This document shows positions 13,851 through 25,056 of a stretch of DNA of 64,000 nucleotides, piece after piece (the stretch's first letter is position 1; each line of letters begins with the position of its first letter). Origin of the DNA: Tubiluchus corallicola. Lineage: Eukaryota; Priapulida; Priapulimorpha; Priapulimorphida; Tubiluchidae. The DNA lies in assembly GCA_030141605.1 (NCBI GenBank), contig JAQGDQ010000147.1, positions 126,001 through 190,000 of the forward strand, given 5' to 3'. Made by a program: the position numbers and the translations under genes. Below the pieces are notes generated by a model. The model searched no databases. It was not told the origin of the DNA and saw only the letters and a list, made by a program, of their open reading frames with translations.

Positions 13851-15517
13851 AGTTTTTATGTACAAAAAGGGTTAATATGAGTAAGACTTTTAGTGCCGCT
13901 GTTTTGTTTTAAGTACTTTTCACATTTATTTGGCTCTAACGATTTTCATTCTGTACATTCAATGACATTTTTTCTGCTGCTGAACACGACTAAAAATAAC
14001 CTGGTTGAAGGAAGTAAATCTAGAAATATTTTGTATCTTCTATATCTTGTTTTGTCTTCGATAAAGGCTATACGTAAATGAATATTTTTAGGAGGATATT
14101 ACTCTCAAGTAGTGACATCGAAAAGTTTACATTTGCCTGCACCGCACAAAGTGTAATTAAAATAATGTTATTTTGACATTACAGCGATTTCTTACAGCAT
14201 CTCAAATGTAATTGAGAATTGAAGAAGTAGCAATAGGCATCAAATCTTCATGATGTTCCATTGCCAGACAGCTGAAAATCCAAAACGGTAGTGTTCAAAA
14301 CTGCAAATCCAATAGTTCTTTCTGTTTTTCTCATCTTTCTAACTGCATTTTCAATATCTTTTATTAAAAGGCAGCATCTCTTCAACGACCAATATCCTAT
14401 GTGTGTAGGTGTAGACTTATTTATAAACACTGCCGTAATATTGATATAGAAGTTGTAACTTCAAAATTTGAGCAACACAGAATTTAATCATCTTTCTGAA
14501 ACGAAATCCTCTTTGAGTATCTTGTTTTCGCATGTTTTTTCTTGAGAGAGTGTCAAAAAACCTTAAGCCATCACAATTCTGAGTCACGATTATATGACGG
14601 GTTTATATAGGTTCACTCTGCTGAGAGGCAGCACATGTAAGATACACGTAATTTAAATTTGTGGAACAGGCACTCTAACGTGTCTATGGCACTCTTGTTT
14701 TCAACCCACGGTTACACAGACGCATACAACTGTGCGTGTTAAAGTGATAATAAATAAATCAATAAAATATTATGTAAAGAAAATTTAGTAAAATTTGCAC
14801 ATAACATAAAGTGACCTGCTGACAATTAGCTCGTAAGTTTACTTCGAGAAAAAACAGATTTGTGAATAATTTGATAAGCTTCTTCCTTAACTGTAAGGTA
14901 CGGTGTTTAACGATTGAGACGTAACAATTTGATGTAATGAAAATAGTTACTATTGATATTAGAAATTCATAGTGCTGAGTTACCCAGACTTTGCTGTGCA
15001 GATTATGAAGAATATGAAAATAATATTTTTTCTTGGTATCTAGTAAAGCGTGTAGAAAGAAAAACTCTATTTGGCACTATAAAAAAACAGGGTCAGATTA
15101 CTGCATTGACCAACTTTTACTAGACCATCGGCTTATATGGCTGTATGGGTTTGAGATCGCGCCTCAGCAGAGCCCAGTGAAGTAATACTACGAGTCTGTT
15201 TTACTTGTGTTGCAGATAGATAGATAAACAGATGCATAATACAAATAATATAACAATTTTATCAAATATGAGCTCAACTTTGAACCACAAAAACCAAATA
15301 TTTCATAGAATTAAAAAGTGAAAGAAGAAGGTGACAAGTAATGTGCGTATAGACTTACTCAGACCGTAACTAAAATGTACAACACATAAGCACAAAATTT
15401 GTGAACATTTAAATGACAAAACTAATAAAATAATTTGTGGTTCACGTTAATTTCATCTGTACAATAGTTTTCTCCGTTTGTCCAACATCCCAAGCAGATT
15501 TTCGGCGCGTTCAAACT

Positions 15518-15790
15518 AGCGAGTTTTCTCGCCAAGTAACTCGCAAGCGTTTTCAGAGTAGAGAACAAAACTTGCTGTGAGTTACTATATATATATCTGA
15601 CAGTAGGCGCAGCTGACTCCCTTCTTTATTCACTGTGAAAAGTATCGAGAGTAACTTGCGAGGCGTTCACACTAGAGAGTAACACGCAGGAAATCGCATC
15701 AATTGTCAGAGTTTATAATAACCTGCCGACAGTAACTCGGAGAAAGAGCAATTCACACATGCGAATTTACTATCAGAGAGAAAACTCGCT
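15518..15790. mobile_element. MITE-like element with terminal inverted repeats
   Basis: AGCGAGTTTTCTC at 15518-15530 is exactly inverted at 15778-15790 (GAGAAAACTCGCT). Similarity continues outward (GTTCAAACT versus GGTCAGACC). The interior repeats GAGTAACT/AACTCG motifs in both orientations. No protein is encoded; non-autonomous, superfamily unresolved. Confidence 0.6.
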
Positions 15791-16308
15791 GGTCTGACCT
15801 TTTGGCAGTAGTTTAGCTATCTCAATATTAATAATAAATAATAATCTTTATTTAAAGTCGACTTTAAATTCAACAGACGAACACAACCCTGCCACGAGGC
15901 TTTCATCGCCGACTGTAAAAAGGAAGTTACACGTTCAAAGCAGAAACTATGATGACCTCACTTTTACCCTAAACATCACACGCCAGTCAAGGTAACAGCA
16001 GGTATAATTTTTAGTCTTTCCAGACCTGGAACTCGCGACCTAGACTCTAGTTACCACTAGATTACACCGTCCGCATTAGACTATCTCCCATTAAATAAAC
16101 AAGCTTATCGAGGCCATTTCATTCATAAAGTGGGCTTCGTATTGAACTACAGAATCTATCAATTTAATACATTCATTGCCAAAAACCGATATAACCGATA
16201 TCTCATTCTCAACTCGATAGCTTGCAACTTAATTATTTTGACTTTCAGCACTGTGCTGAGAAAAAAGACAAACTACTATGAAAATGAAGTTGCTTGTTTG
16301 AACAGTAG

Positions 16309-16331
16309 TATATATATATATATATATATAT
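16309..16331. repeat. (TA)n microsatellite
   Basis: About eleven TA dinucleotides in the intergenic region upstream of the GPCR. Confidence 0.9.
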
Positions 16332-17959
16332 GCTCCTCTGCAGAAGATTAAATATGTAGCCTAATAACATTTGGTGCAAATAAACACACACCTCTGTGAT
16401 GAAACACTGAACCGACAAAGGTGTCTCACTTACCCTCGGGCGTCGTATTATCCGTATAATAATCACGGACATATGGCATAACGAATATCGAACATAGTGG
16501 TTACCCATTCATAAAATATCAGGCTAAATGTTGCGTAACTTTGGTCGCTAAGCACAAAAAGATCTGTTCCGCTACATTGCTCGTCTGCTTTACATGGTTG
16601 TTATCAAATCGTTTATCTAATTTGAACACTAATTAATTTCCATTTTGTAATTTTGTCCCATGAATTTCGCACCCTAAATGTATAATTTTCATCTCTGAGG
16701 CAGTTGGGGGGCTAAAGAGGGGTTGAGCCATTCCTTTTCTTTTGTTATTAGACCTACCGACATCTTACAAGTATCTGCTCACGCGAAAATGTAAATAACA
16801 CCCAGTAACATCTCGGTTAATTTGCTAAGCTGTCACGTTTACAACATCTCAAATGAAGCCAACGGGAACAAGAGTCATTTTATGCGGCTTCACGCGCTCT
16901 GCGTCACATCGCTTCTACTTCGAAGGTGACATAAACTTTACATGAGCAAACTAATTACAAACACATTTTCATTAGTGAAAACGGCGTATAGCGAGAAAAA
17001 GTGCATAGAGCGATTACGAAGCCATTTGATTTATGAATTCGTGCGTAAGAGCTCATCAGTGCAATTGCAATGCTGATAAAATAGGCTTCATTTTCCTATT
17101 AAAATGCCACACTTAGTACATGACACCGCAACTTTAGTTACTGTCAGAACTCAGGATTGTATCTTCGCGATAAACACTGGACGTTATTCAGTGCATCATT
17201 ATTGCATTTGAACAGCTTATTCACGCTGAAACAGTGTGTCACTTTTTATGAACGCGATTACTTGATCGTTTGAAGTAGAGACAGCCTGTCGAGTTCAAAA
17301 CTGAAGATATTTACGGGTAAGTTAATGAATAAATTCTGCCCCACGTTACTGTACCTGAACGCAGCCTATCCACACTGAAGCACGTCTGCATAACAGTAAG
17401 TGACGTTTAAAAAATCCAAAGCCAGTTTTATATCTTGTAATCCCAACTTTGAGTGATATTACAAGAGTTGCTTTCTTTTTAATATGAATAATCATTAAAC
17501 AATGCTTCTAACAACATTTTCAATCCGTAAAGATTTGCAAGGAGCCTGTAGTTAAGTAGTTAGATGAGTTAACTTGACTGCTCAGGGAGGTTTAGGGAAT
17601 GTTCGTATGGTCAGCGTAGACCTGAATTTATTTGTCACTTAGAAAACTAAATTAAACAAATAAATAGTACGTTGCCAAAACGAATTACAAGTGTACCGAT
17701 CCCTGTTGTTCTAGTGAAAACTAAACGCTTACTAGTTCTGAACCTGTTTTATCCCACTAAGCAGAAAGCAGCCTATTTTTTCAAGGAATGTCAGTAGCAG
17801 GTTAATAGGAATTAAATGCCGAATCCAGAAGCTTATGGGAAGCGTGTTTCAACAAATCCGTTGAGGTAAATAACATTGCAAAATACATGTTCAAACTACT
17901 TCTTGGCAACTTTTTTGTTTTCAATACCTGGACTGTTATTACTTATTAACCATTGTTAC

Positions 17960-18072
17960 CAGTGTCATTATTATCATCATCATCATTGCTTTGATTACCA
18001 TCATCACCATCACCATCATCATTTTCACTATTATCATCACCACCGTGACCATGACCATCATCATCATCACGT
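17960..18072. repeat. (CAT)n trinucleotide repeat
   Basis: Imperfect ATC/CAT repeat. It gives a His-rich open frame that I do not regard as a gene. Confidence 0.9.
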
Positions 18073-18562
18073 ACCGTATGTTGTACAGTTGCACATTACT
18101 GTGAGGCTGTCAGGTGATAAACGAAATACATGTACATTTTTTACACATCAACTGAAAGCAAACATCAGTCTGACTGAGTTCACTTTTACACGGCATGTGT
18201 AAGAGCTTAATTGAAGCAGTTGCGTCATCTTAAATTTATTGAAAGTCAAAGCAAAATCAAGAATACATGCATAATTTTACGGTTGGGTAATCTTTCGTTA
18301 CAAGACTGCCATAACGTCTTCCGAAAATAATTTCCGGTCGAAACACATTAGAGTTAACATTTTCTGCTTTCCGAGTGTTGTTAACCTTTGCATCAAAAGA
18401 GTTTTGCTTTAACACGGAGAAACCCGCATGTAAATGAGTTTGGTATATTCTTGACATAAATCGACGAACTGTCATGTATGGGGTTTTCAAAAAAAGAATA
18501 AAACTATTCAAACGTTAAGTAGTGTGATCATTTCGCAGATTATCGTCGTCTTAATGTTGCAT

Positions 18563-18577
18563 TATTATTACTATTAC

Positions 18578-18626
<49 letters not shown>

Positions 18627-18643
18627 GTTATTGTTATTGTTTT

Positions 18644-18731
<88 letters not shown>
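18563..18731. repeat. Compound (ATT)n(GTT)n(ATT)n microsatellite
   Basis: About 170 bp of TTA units interrupted by a block of about nine TTG units. Both strands translate to homopolymer-like frames (poly-Tyr/Val/Ile and poly-Asn), which are artefacts. Confidence 0.95.
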
Positions 18732-18732
<1 letters not shown>

Positions 18733-19188
18733 GGATAAAATGCAATGACTTGCAGCATCCCAGACAGTTATAATAATCGACCAGGCTCAACCCACACCGA
18801 ATTCCCTGCGTAGATAAAAACAGGAAAGCAATAAACAGTTAACCCAAGCACTAAACGTTGCTACGACAGTAGTTTGTCAGTTGTCAGTATCACTTGCCGT
18901 AATAGACCTTTGGACTTTGAAAGCACATTGACGAGCTCAAATTTTCTAGCGTATTTTTGCGAACTGCTTATTGAAGACCTGAACGCTTGCTTCATTAAGC
19001 CTACTTTAACAGCTGCCCGCCAGCGCGTTACTGGGTGTCTTTTCACATTACTTCTAAAGGCAATAAAGTAGAAAACCTCCCTAAACGTTACTGAAAAGAA
19101 CAAACATATAGGTATAAATATTTAGAGGATGCCACGTTGACTGCTAATAGCTGTTTTTCTCTGTTTATTTTATAGTAAATGAAAAATC

Positions 19189-20352
19189 ATGGCCGCATCA
19201 AATGGACATCAGTCTGCTGATTCGGCGAATGCCAACCAATGTGACGTAACTTTGTCCACGCCAGGTCCTTCAACGGGGAACTTGTCTTCAGTAGAATACA
19301 CTTTTCGTGACAACGTCCTTCAGTTCTTAAAACAAATACCACTAGAGTTTGATCCGGCTCCGATAGGATTCTTCTATGTGGTAACTCTTCTAGCCGGACT
19401 GGTCGCCGTCTTGGGTAATCTCTTGGTGATCGTATCGATGCTATGTTGTATCAAGAAACTAAAACCGTCACTGATCATCATTATTAGCCTCTCCATCGCT
19501 GACATGATTCAAGGACTTGGTGGCGTCAACAAGGCACTCTACGTCTACTTTCATGTCATTCCCAGAAACATTGCATCTTGTTGGCTTAGCTTCACCCTTC
19601 CCTCTTACAGCTTCTTAGTGTCGTCTCTGAATATCATGTTGCTGTCGGGGGAACGGTATATTAGTGCAGTAAGACCGCTTCAGTATAAGAAGACAGTGAC
19701 TCGGAAGCGCACATTCTGGGCCATGGCTATTACCTGGGTTTTTGCAGCATTGTTCTCATTGTTAATCATTTCTGTATCCATCAGGGAACAAATCCACAGT
19801 GGCTTTACCGAACATTTACTGAAGATATGGTATTCGAATTTCGTGTGCGTCTATGACGGCGGTTACCACCAACACTGGCTGAATATCTTCTATTTTGCCT
19901 TGCTAATTTTCGGAGTATTGCAAACCGTCATCATGTACAGTCACATTTACGTTGTTATCATCAGGCGGGGGAACGCAAAGCCAATGGCGACTACCATTCC
20001 AACAGTAGACGTCCGAAACCAAGCTAGAATTCTGTTGACCATCTTCATTATTGTCTTTACCTTTGCCATGTCGTATTTGCCTATCATTGTCTATACAGTC
20101 TTACATATTAAAGTCAGTTTTCATAGCCATTCCTACAGTGAAAGAGTTCTGATTGTAGCAGGGTTCTGTCTCCCTGTCTTGGCTTCAGCAGTCAGTCCTC
20201 TGATTTACGCTCTGCGTTATAACGTAGTGAAGCGCAGCGTGTTGACGACATTACGAAAGGTGACCAGCAAGCAATATAACCTAGAAACGTATAACACTTG
20301 TCCTGGCAGACTGCAAAACATGACATCTTTTTCGGTGAATGAATCCATTTGA
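19189..20352 (+). CDS. Orphan class A (rhodopsin-like) G-protein-coupled receptor
   Basis: A 387-residue intronless receptor with seven hydrophobic segments: TM1 about 60-88 (G76-N77), TM2 94-118 (LSIAD, D105), TM3 131-157, TM4 176-196 (W183), TM5 231-258, TM6 280-307 and TM7 317-341. C131 and C220 fit the TM3-ECL2 disulfide. The DRY motif is GERY (154-157), CWxP is SYLP (295-298) and NPxxY is SPLIY (336-340). The 59-residue N-terminus has no signal peptide and has an Asn-Leu-Ser site at N31. This ATG is the first in frame, 14 bases after a likely 5'-UTR acceptor. The ligand cannot be assigned; the amine/adenosine/melatonin-like groups are possible. It lies isolated, with kilobases of non-coding DNA on both sides. 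Confidence 0.9.
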   Translation: MAASNGHQSADSANANQCDVTLSTPGPSTGNLSSVEYTFRDNVLQFLKQIPLEFDPAPIGFFYVVTLLAGLVAVLGNLLVIVSMLCCIKKLKPSLIIIISLSIADMIQGLGGVNKALYVYFHVIPRNIASCWLSFTLPSYSFLVSSLNIMLLSGERYISAVRPLQYKKTVTRKRTFWAMAITWVFAALFSLLIISVSIREQIHSGFTEHLLKIWYSNFVCVYDGGYHQHWLNIFYFALLIFGVLQTVIMYSHIYVVIIRRGNAKPMATTIPTVDVRNQARILLTIFIIVFTFAMSYLPIIVYTVLHIKVSFHSHSYSERVLIVAGFCLPVLASAVSPLIYALRYNVVKRSVLTTLRKVTSKQYNLETYNTCPGRLQNMTSFSVNESI

Positions 20353-21961
20353 GCAGACAATCAGTGATGATGAAACGCCAATAGGAAGGAATGCTGTTGT
20401 GAGTACTTCTAAGGAGACGTGTCATAAAAACATAAAATTGTTATATTTATATGTGTAATTTTTGACTTGTTGCACGCACAAATAAGTGAAACTCCTACAA
20501 AGATCTGGAATGAGATAATAATGAATTCTTGACTGTATATTACAATACTCGTCTTAAACTTCTAATCTAACTTGCACTCATTTGATAGCACCGTGCACAG
20601 TACACTGCATAAAATCCAACTTAAAATTGTTGACTTCATAAGTTGATGGCTTCAGGTTCGCGTCCCACTTCGTCAATATGTTTTTTAAATAACGAAATAA
20701 GGTCAAATTTCAGCAACAAGAATAAGAAGTGCAACAAGAATCTTAGTGGTACATAGGGCTTCTGTTACACTTTAGCCAAAGTAATAGTGTGCTAATTATA
20801 TAAGCGATTCCTTTACAAGCAAAACAACAGATCGCTTGTAAACGCCCACCACAAATGACGTAAACTGTGCGTGCATCTTAGCAGAGCAGGATAAACAGAA
20901 CAACCTTTGAGGAAACCCAGTAACTCACACATCCGACATGCTGAGTAGATAATTTCACAGATGTAATAGTGCCTCAGTGTCACGTCATCATTAAAAATGC
21001 TTAAATTGTGAAAATAAGATTTTGCTAGTCACGCCTTATCTGTAACCTAAACTTAATTTATGATCTGTTTTCCATCTTACTGTGTTTTATTTACTACTGT
21101 GACAGTAATTCGGTATAGGAAGATTACAAAAAGTCAGGCAAGGAAAAAATTACATAATAAAATGCAGGAATTCAAATAGGAAAACTATTAAACTGGCTGT
21201 TTACAAATTTATGAGTTTTATGTAAACGTTTTCTTATGACTAACGATATAAAGAAGTTTGATTTACCGTATTAAAATAGTGTGTCGTTCTCACAGATTAA
21301 TCCCCTGCTTGTCAGTAATTAACTAATTAACTAAAAGTTTATCAAAAACAACTCATTATAGAAAGCAACATTAGGCGAAGCTGCTTGCATAAATGAGAGC
21401 AGCATTTCTACTCGAATTGTACTACCAACAGTAATAGTAGAAACATTACAGCCAAGAGCATTATCTAGAGATTCAAGTTACGCGATTGCAGTTTATGCAG
21501 GCATCTGTAATACATATAACTTAGAGATTATAGCTTCCTGACAGAGCGAACGTGATCGAGTCTTTATTATCTCCAAAATGTCATGCACCAGGACAGGTCT
21601 CTAATTAGAGAGATAATTACTGCACTTCAATGACTTACGTCTAGAGGCTTAATTAAGCGACACCTCAGATGTAGAATAAAGTTATAACGAGGAGGCCTGT
21701 AACGGATGTTATGAATATAATCCAATCCAGACGTCAACGAAAATGTTCAAACACCGAGATATTGCTTGGCAACAGAATGCCTGAGTTTCTTAGATTACTT
21801 GGCCACTTGTAAAGATAACAAAAATTATATCTTGGTTGTCAAAGACTGAATATACTTAATTCATGTGAATACACTTGCCTATCTTGCTTAAATCATATAG
21901 TTGTTCAATTACTCAGTCAATGATCACAAACACCCATAGTAAAGATCACAGTTAATTATCT

Positions 21962-21974
21962 TGACCTTTGACCT
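21962..21974 (-). promoter_or_regulatory. DR1 nuclear-receptor-type motif
   Basis: TGACCTTTGACCT is the exact complement of a direct repeat of AGGTCA spaced by one base, the classic DR1 element for HNF4, RXR and COUP-TF type receptors. Function here is unproven; one such 13-mer can occur by chance. Confidence 0.4.
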
Positions 21975-22024
21975 TCTGTACACACTAACAAACCATTCGA
22001 TTCTTCCCGTCTGTCTGCCTAGAA

Positions 22025-22560
22025 GGTAATGGTGCATCAAAAATTGGGTGTGATGGGTCAAAGCTAGGTCGAGCTGTGAGTAGACACGACCTTTATATAG
22101 TGCTCTGAAAGAAAATTACTTTATAGCACCATTAATAATGAACTTGCACAACTGCAAGTTTCAGACAGACAGCCTGTGAGTGGTTGCAAAAGGTTAAGGT
22201 TCAATGTTAATTAGCTGGGGTTGTGATCTATGTGGAGTGAAAATGTTCTTATGTGCTCCCCGAAAACATATTAGTGCTGTGAGTAGAAACAAAACTCCTT
22301 GAAATATTAACACTAACAGTTAAGGTCTGCTAAATGTTCTAATCACGCATTGAAAGTGGATTCATAAAAACAATGAAAGGTCAATGTCAGGGTAGGTACG
22401 ACCTTTTGATGTGAGCATGTTCTTGTGTGCTGTGTAAAATGTGTTTAGTCTAGAATTTAGAAAGAAAACTCATTGGAATATTGACATTAAACTTTTGGTA
22501 CAACAATAAAGGTTCATTTCAAGTGTTTTGGGTTTAAAAGGATATTGTCTGCGGTGTAAA
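22025..22560. repeat. Degenerate tandem repeat of about 170 bp, three units
   Basis: Units near 22025-22180, 22185-22360 and 22365-22560 share, in order, an AGGTCA/GGGTCA-like motif, a stretch like ATGTTCTTATGTGCT, GAGTAGAAACAAAACTCCTT or its variants, and AATATTAACA/AATATTGACATTAA. Identity between units is low, so the borders are approximate. Confidence 0.5.
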
Positions 22561-25056
22561 ACATTATCTCCTGTGTTTTAAAAAATGTGAGCTGCGTACA
22601 TCTATATGTCGACTGCTCTTTCTTACATATGCATTCACTATTTTGAGGATTAAAATGGCTTTGGCAGATGTTCATGAAGGTCAAAGGTAATATAATTGAA
22701 TATGCAGGTACTTCCTTTTGAAAATTTTATTTCAACATTATTACATACGAATTTGATCTGCAAAAAAAGATACTAAACCTTATAGTGGTTTGTGAAAGTA
22801 TCTAATTACTACTTGTTTATTTAAATGCATTTCATAATTTTATTCCATCAAACTAGAAATTAGTATTGTGCATTAAAAATCTTATCATAATTCACGTGGC
22901 AAATAGAACTATGTTTTTCACTTGTTTTCAATAATTTTACAAATCAATAGTTTTTTAATTTGTTCCAGATTTGATTTGGTGAAGTACCTCACTTCATTCA
23001 CCATGTGCAGGCTAATTTTTTTCCAACGGTATTCATAAAAAATAATGTTTAATGAATAAACAACACAAACTCATCTTTATTCACAAAAACTAGTATTTAC
23101 AAGCTCTATAAATTATGTACAGTTATCTCAGTTGCCTTAACAAACAAAAGATATAGCAAATGCTATAATATTACTAAACATTATACAGGTAAACAACTAG
23201 TCAGATGCATTAATATGACGCCATTGATTATCTCGCCAGATATGTTTCTACCTGTATCAGGAAAAGGATAAGGTCATGTTATGATAACAAACTTGTTCAC
23301 GACTAGTATTCCTTAGTGCATGTAATAACAATCATGGGCATACAGGAAATGCTTAATGCAGCAATATCATAATTCTTAATATGTTTAGTAGCTCTGTCAT
23401 TGCATCTGCTTTCGGTAAGTAGTTCATTTGGTTAAAAAACTATCAGTTAAATATTATCCAGGATGATTTTAAAAATAATATCTAAGCTAACAATGCACAT
23501 ATAAATTAGACTTGTTGTGTCTAACAGAGAATTGTAGAAAATATCATATTTATTATCAACTTATTTTTTAGTTACACCTTATTATTGTTATAATATCTCA
23601 CTGGTGTTTCTTGCAAAAAAATACATCAATTATTTCTGTAATAACTTGCAATTTATTACACAAAGATTTACTATCATAAACAGTGTGTTATTGCATGAAT
23701 AAAAGCTATAAGATCAAAATGAGTTGCAACATAAAAATTATTATGCATTCATCAAATCATTATCAACAAAATGATACAGTGGTATTTATAAGCAGAACTC
23801 TCAAAGCAACTCCATTACAAAGGCAAGATGATGCAACTTGACACAAAGGCAACTATACATCTCTAATTTATGTACTAGTGACAATAATTATTTATACCTG
23901 TGCCAAACGTTTAATATGAAGTGTAAAAATAAGGTGATAAAGGCTAAGAACACGACATTAAAAAACTAAAAGAGGAAAGAACAAATAATGCATCATGCTA
24001 TTTATAAACATTCATATGTAAAAAGGTTATTACTTTATTAACATCTTAAAAGATATTAACATAATAAATTAAGTGATTAAGTATTTTGAAAATAAAGCTT
24101 GGCCTTGAGAAAAATAACAAAAACACAAATAAACGCAAAGAAAAATGATGAGAATGACTGAATTGAGTAATATATTTGTTTGCTGCTTAATGACTAGCTG
24201 TCATTATGAAAAAAAAACAATGAAAGTACATGCGTTCTAGAAGGTTTAACGAAAAATTTTGTTTTTTGACTAGACTAAACTACATTGTAAAAAGTACTGA
24301 GACCTTTACTTCAAATAATCCCTAACTTGATATTAATTTACTTTATTTACAAGTTGTGATTTTCTCAGATATTGCACATAAGTGGCAACAACAAAATTTT
24401 GGCATGAAAATATTCTGTAAATTTTAAACTAATTGCAGCCCACATATTTAAATGCTAAACGTTTTGGACATTTAGAAATCGTTCAGATACTAGTAATTAT
24501 TTTAAAACCCATAAATGGTAATTACATGTGATTTGTTCTGCAAAAAGCACTCATGAATCAAACAAACTACTTATTGTAAATCTTGAACAATGGTTTTTAA
24601 CCAATCTGAAAACACCTTGTACAATGATTTATAACATGATTTATTGTTTCTGCCTTAAATGATCATTGTGTTTAAAACTTTTACAGATCATTTTGTTCAT
24701 TTCAATAATAATAGTATGCTTTTCACAGTACGACAAATAAAGATTTATACTATTCCAACGTACGAGTTCAACTTCCTGAAAGTTCAAACAATTGAATTTC
24801 AGCTATAATGAGGAAAGGCAAGCCATAAGTCTTTCAGCAGCAAAATATTGTGCAAATGTTAAGGAAAGCCATGTTAGAAATTTAAATCAAGATTTTAAAT
24901 AGTCTGCACAACTTTTCCAATCAATTTGTACTTCCTGTAAAAAATAAATAAATATTACCAAATAGGAGATCACAGCAAATGTTGCAACATTCACTATCAA
25001 TCCTGAGCCAAAACAGGTAGTTTTTTCACTTGAGTGTATAAAAAAATTTGCTTTTG

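Larger units (their letters stand above)
12471..19174. other. Intergenic region WDR59 to GPCR
   Basis: I see no protein-coding exon here. It contains the WDR59 3' UTR (first clear AATAAA near 13340), a degenerate CAAT/CAGT tetranucleotide region, a TIR element at 15518-15790, a (TA)n at about 16309-16331, CAT repeats at 17960-18065 and a long ATT/GTT tract at 18563-18731. The AG at 19174-19175 (TTTATTTTATAG) looks like the acceptor of a 5'-UTR exon of the GPCR, so a non-coding first exon and promoter may lie in this interval. Confidence 0.6.
20353..25056. other. Intergenic region GPCR to C2H2 membrane gene
   Basis: No coding exon seen. It holds the GPCR 3' UTR, a degenerate repeat block (about 21960-22690) and, towards 25056, the 3' UTR of the minus-strand gene. 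22700-25000 is AT-rich and shows me nothing else. Confidence 0.6.

Noticed and set aside
14248-14430. 60-codon minus-strand frame (KRCCLLIKDIENAVRKM)
   Set aside because: No initiation context, splice partner or known domain; possibly repeat-derived but unsupported.
17876-18202. His-rich 108-codon frame
   Set aside because: Driven by the CAT repeat; no splice or domain support.
18524-18790. Poly-Tyr/Ile and poly-Asn frames
   Set aside because: Translations of the ATT/GTT microsatellite.
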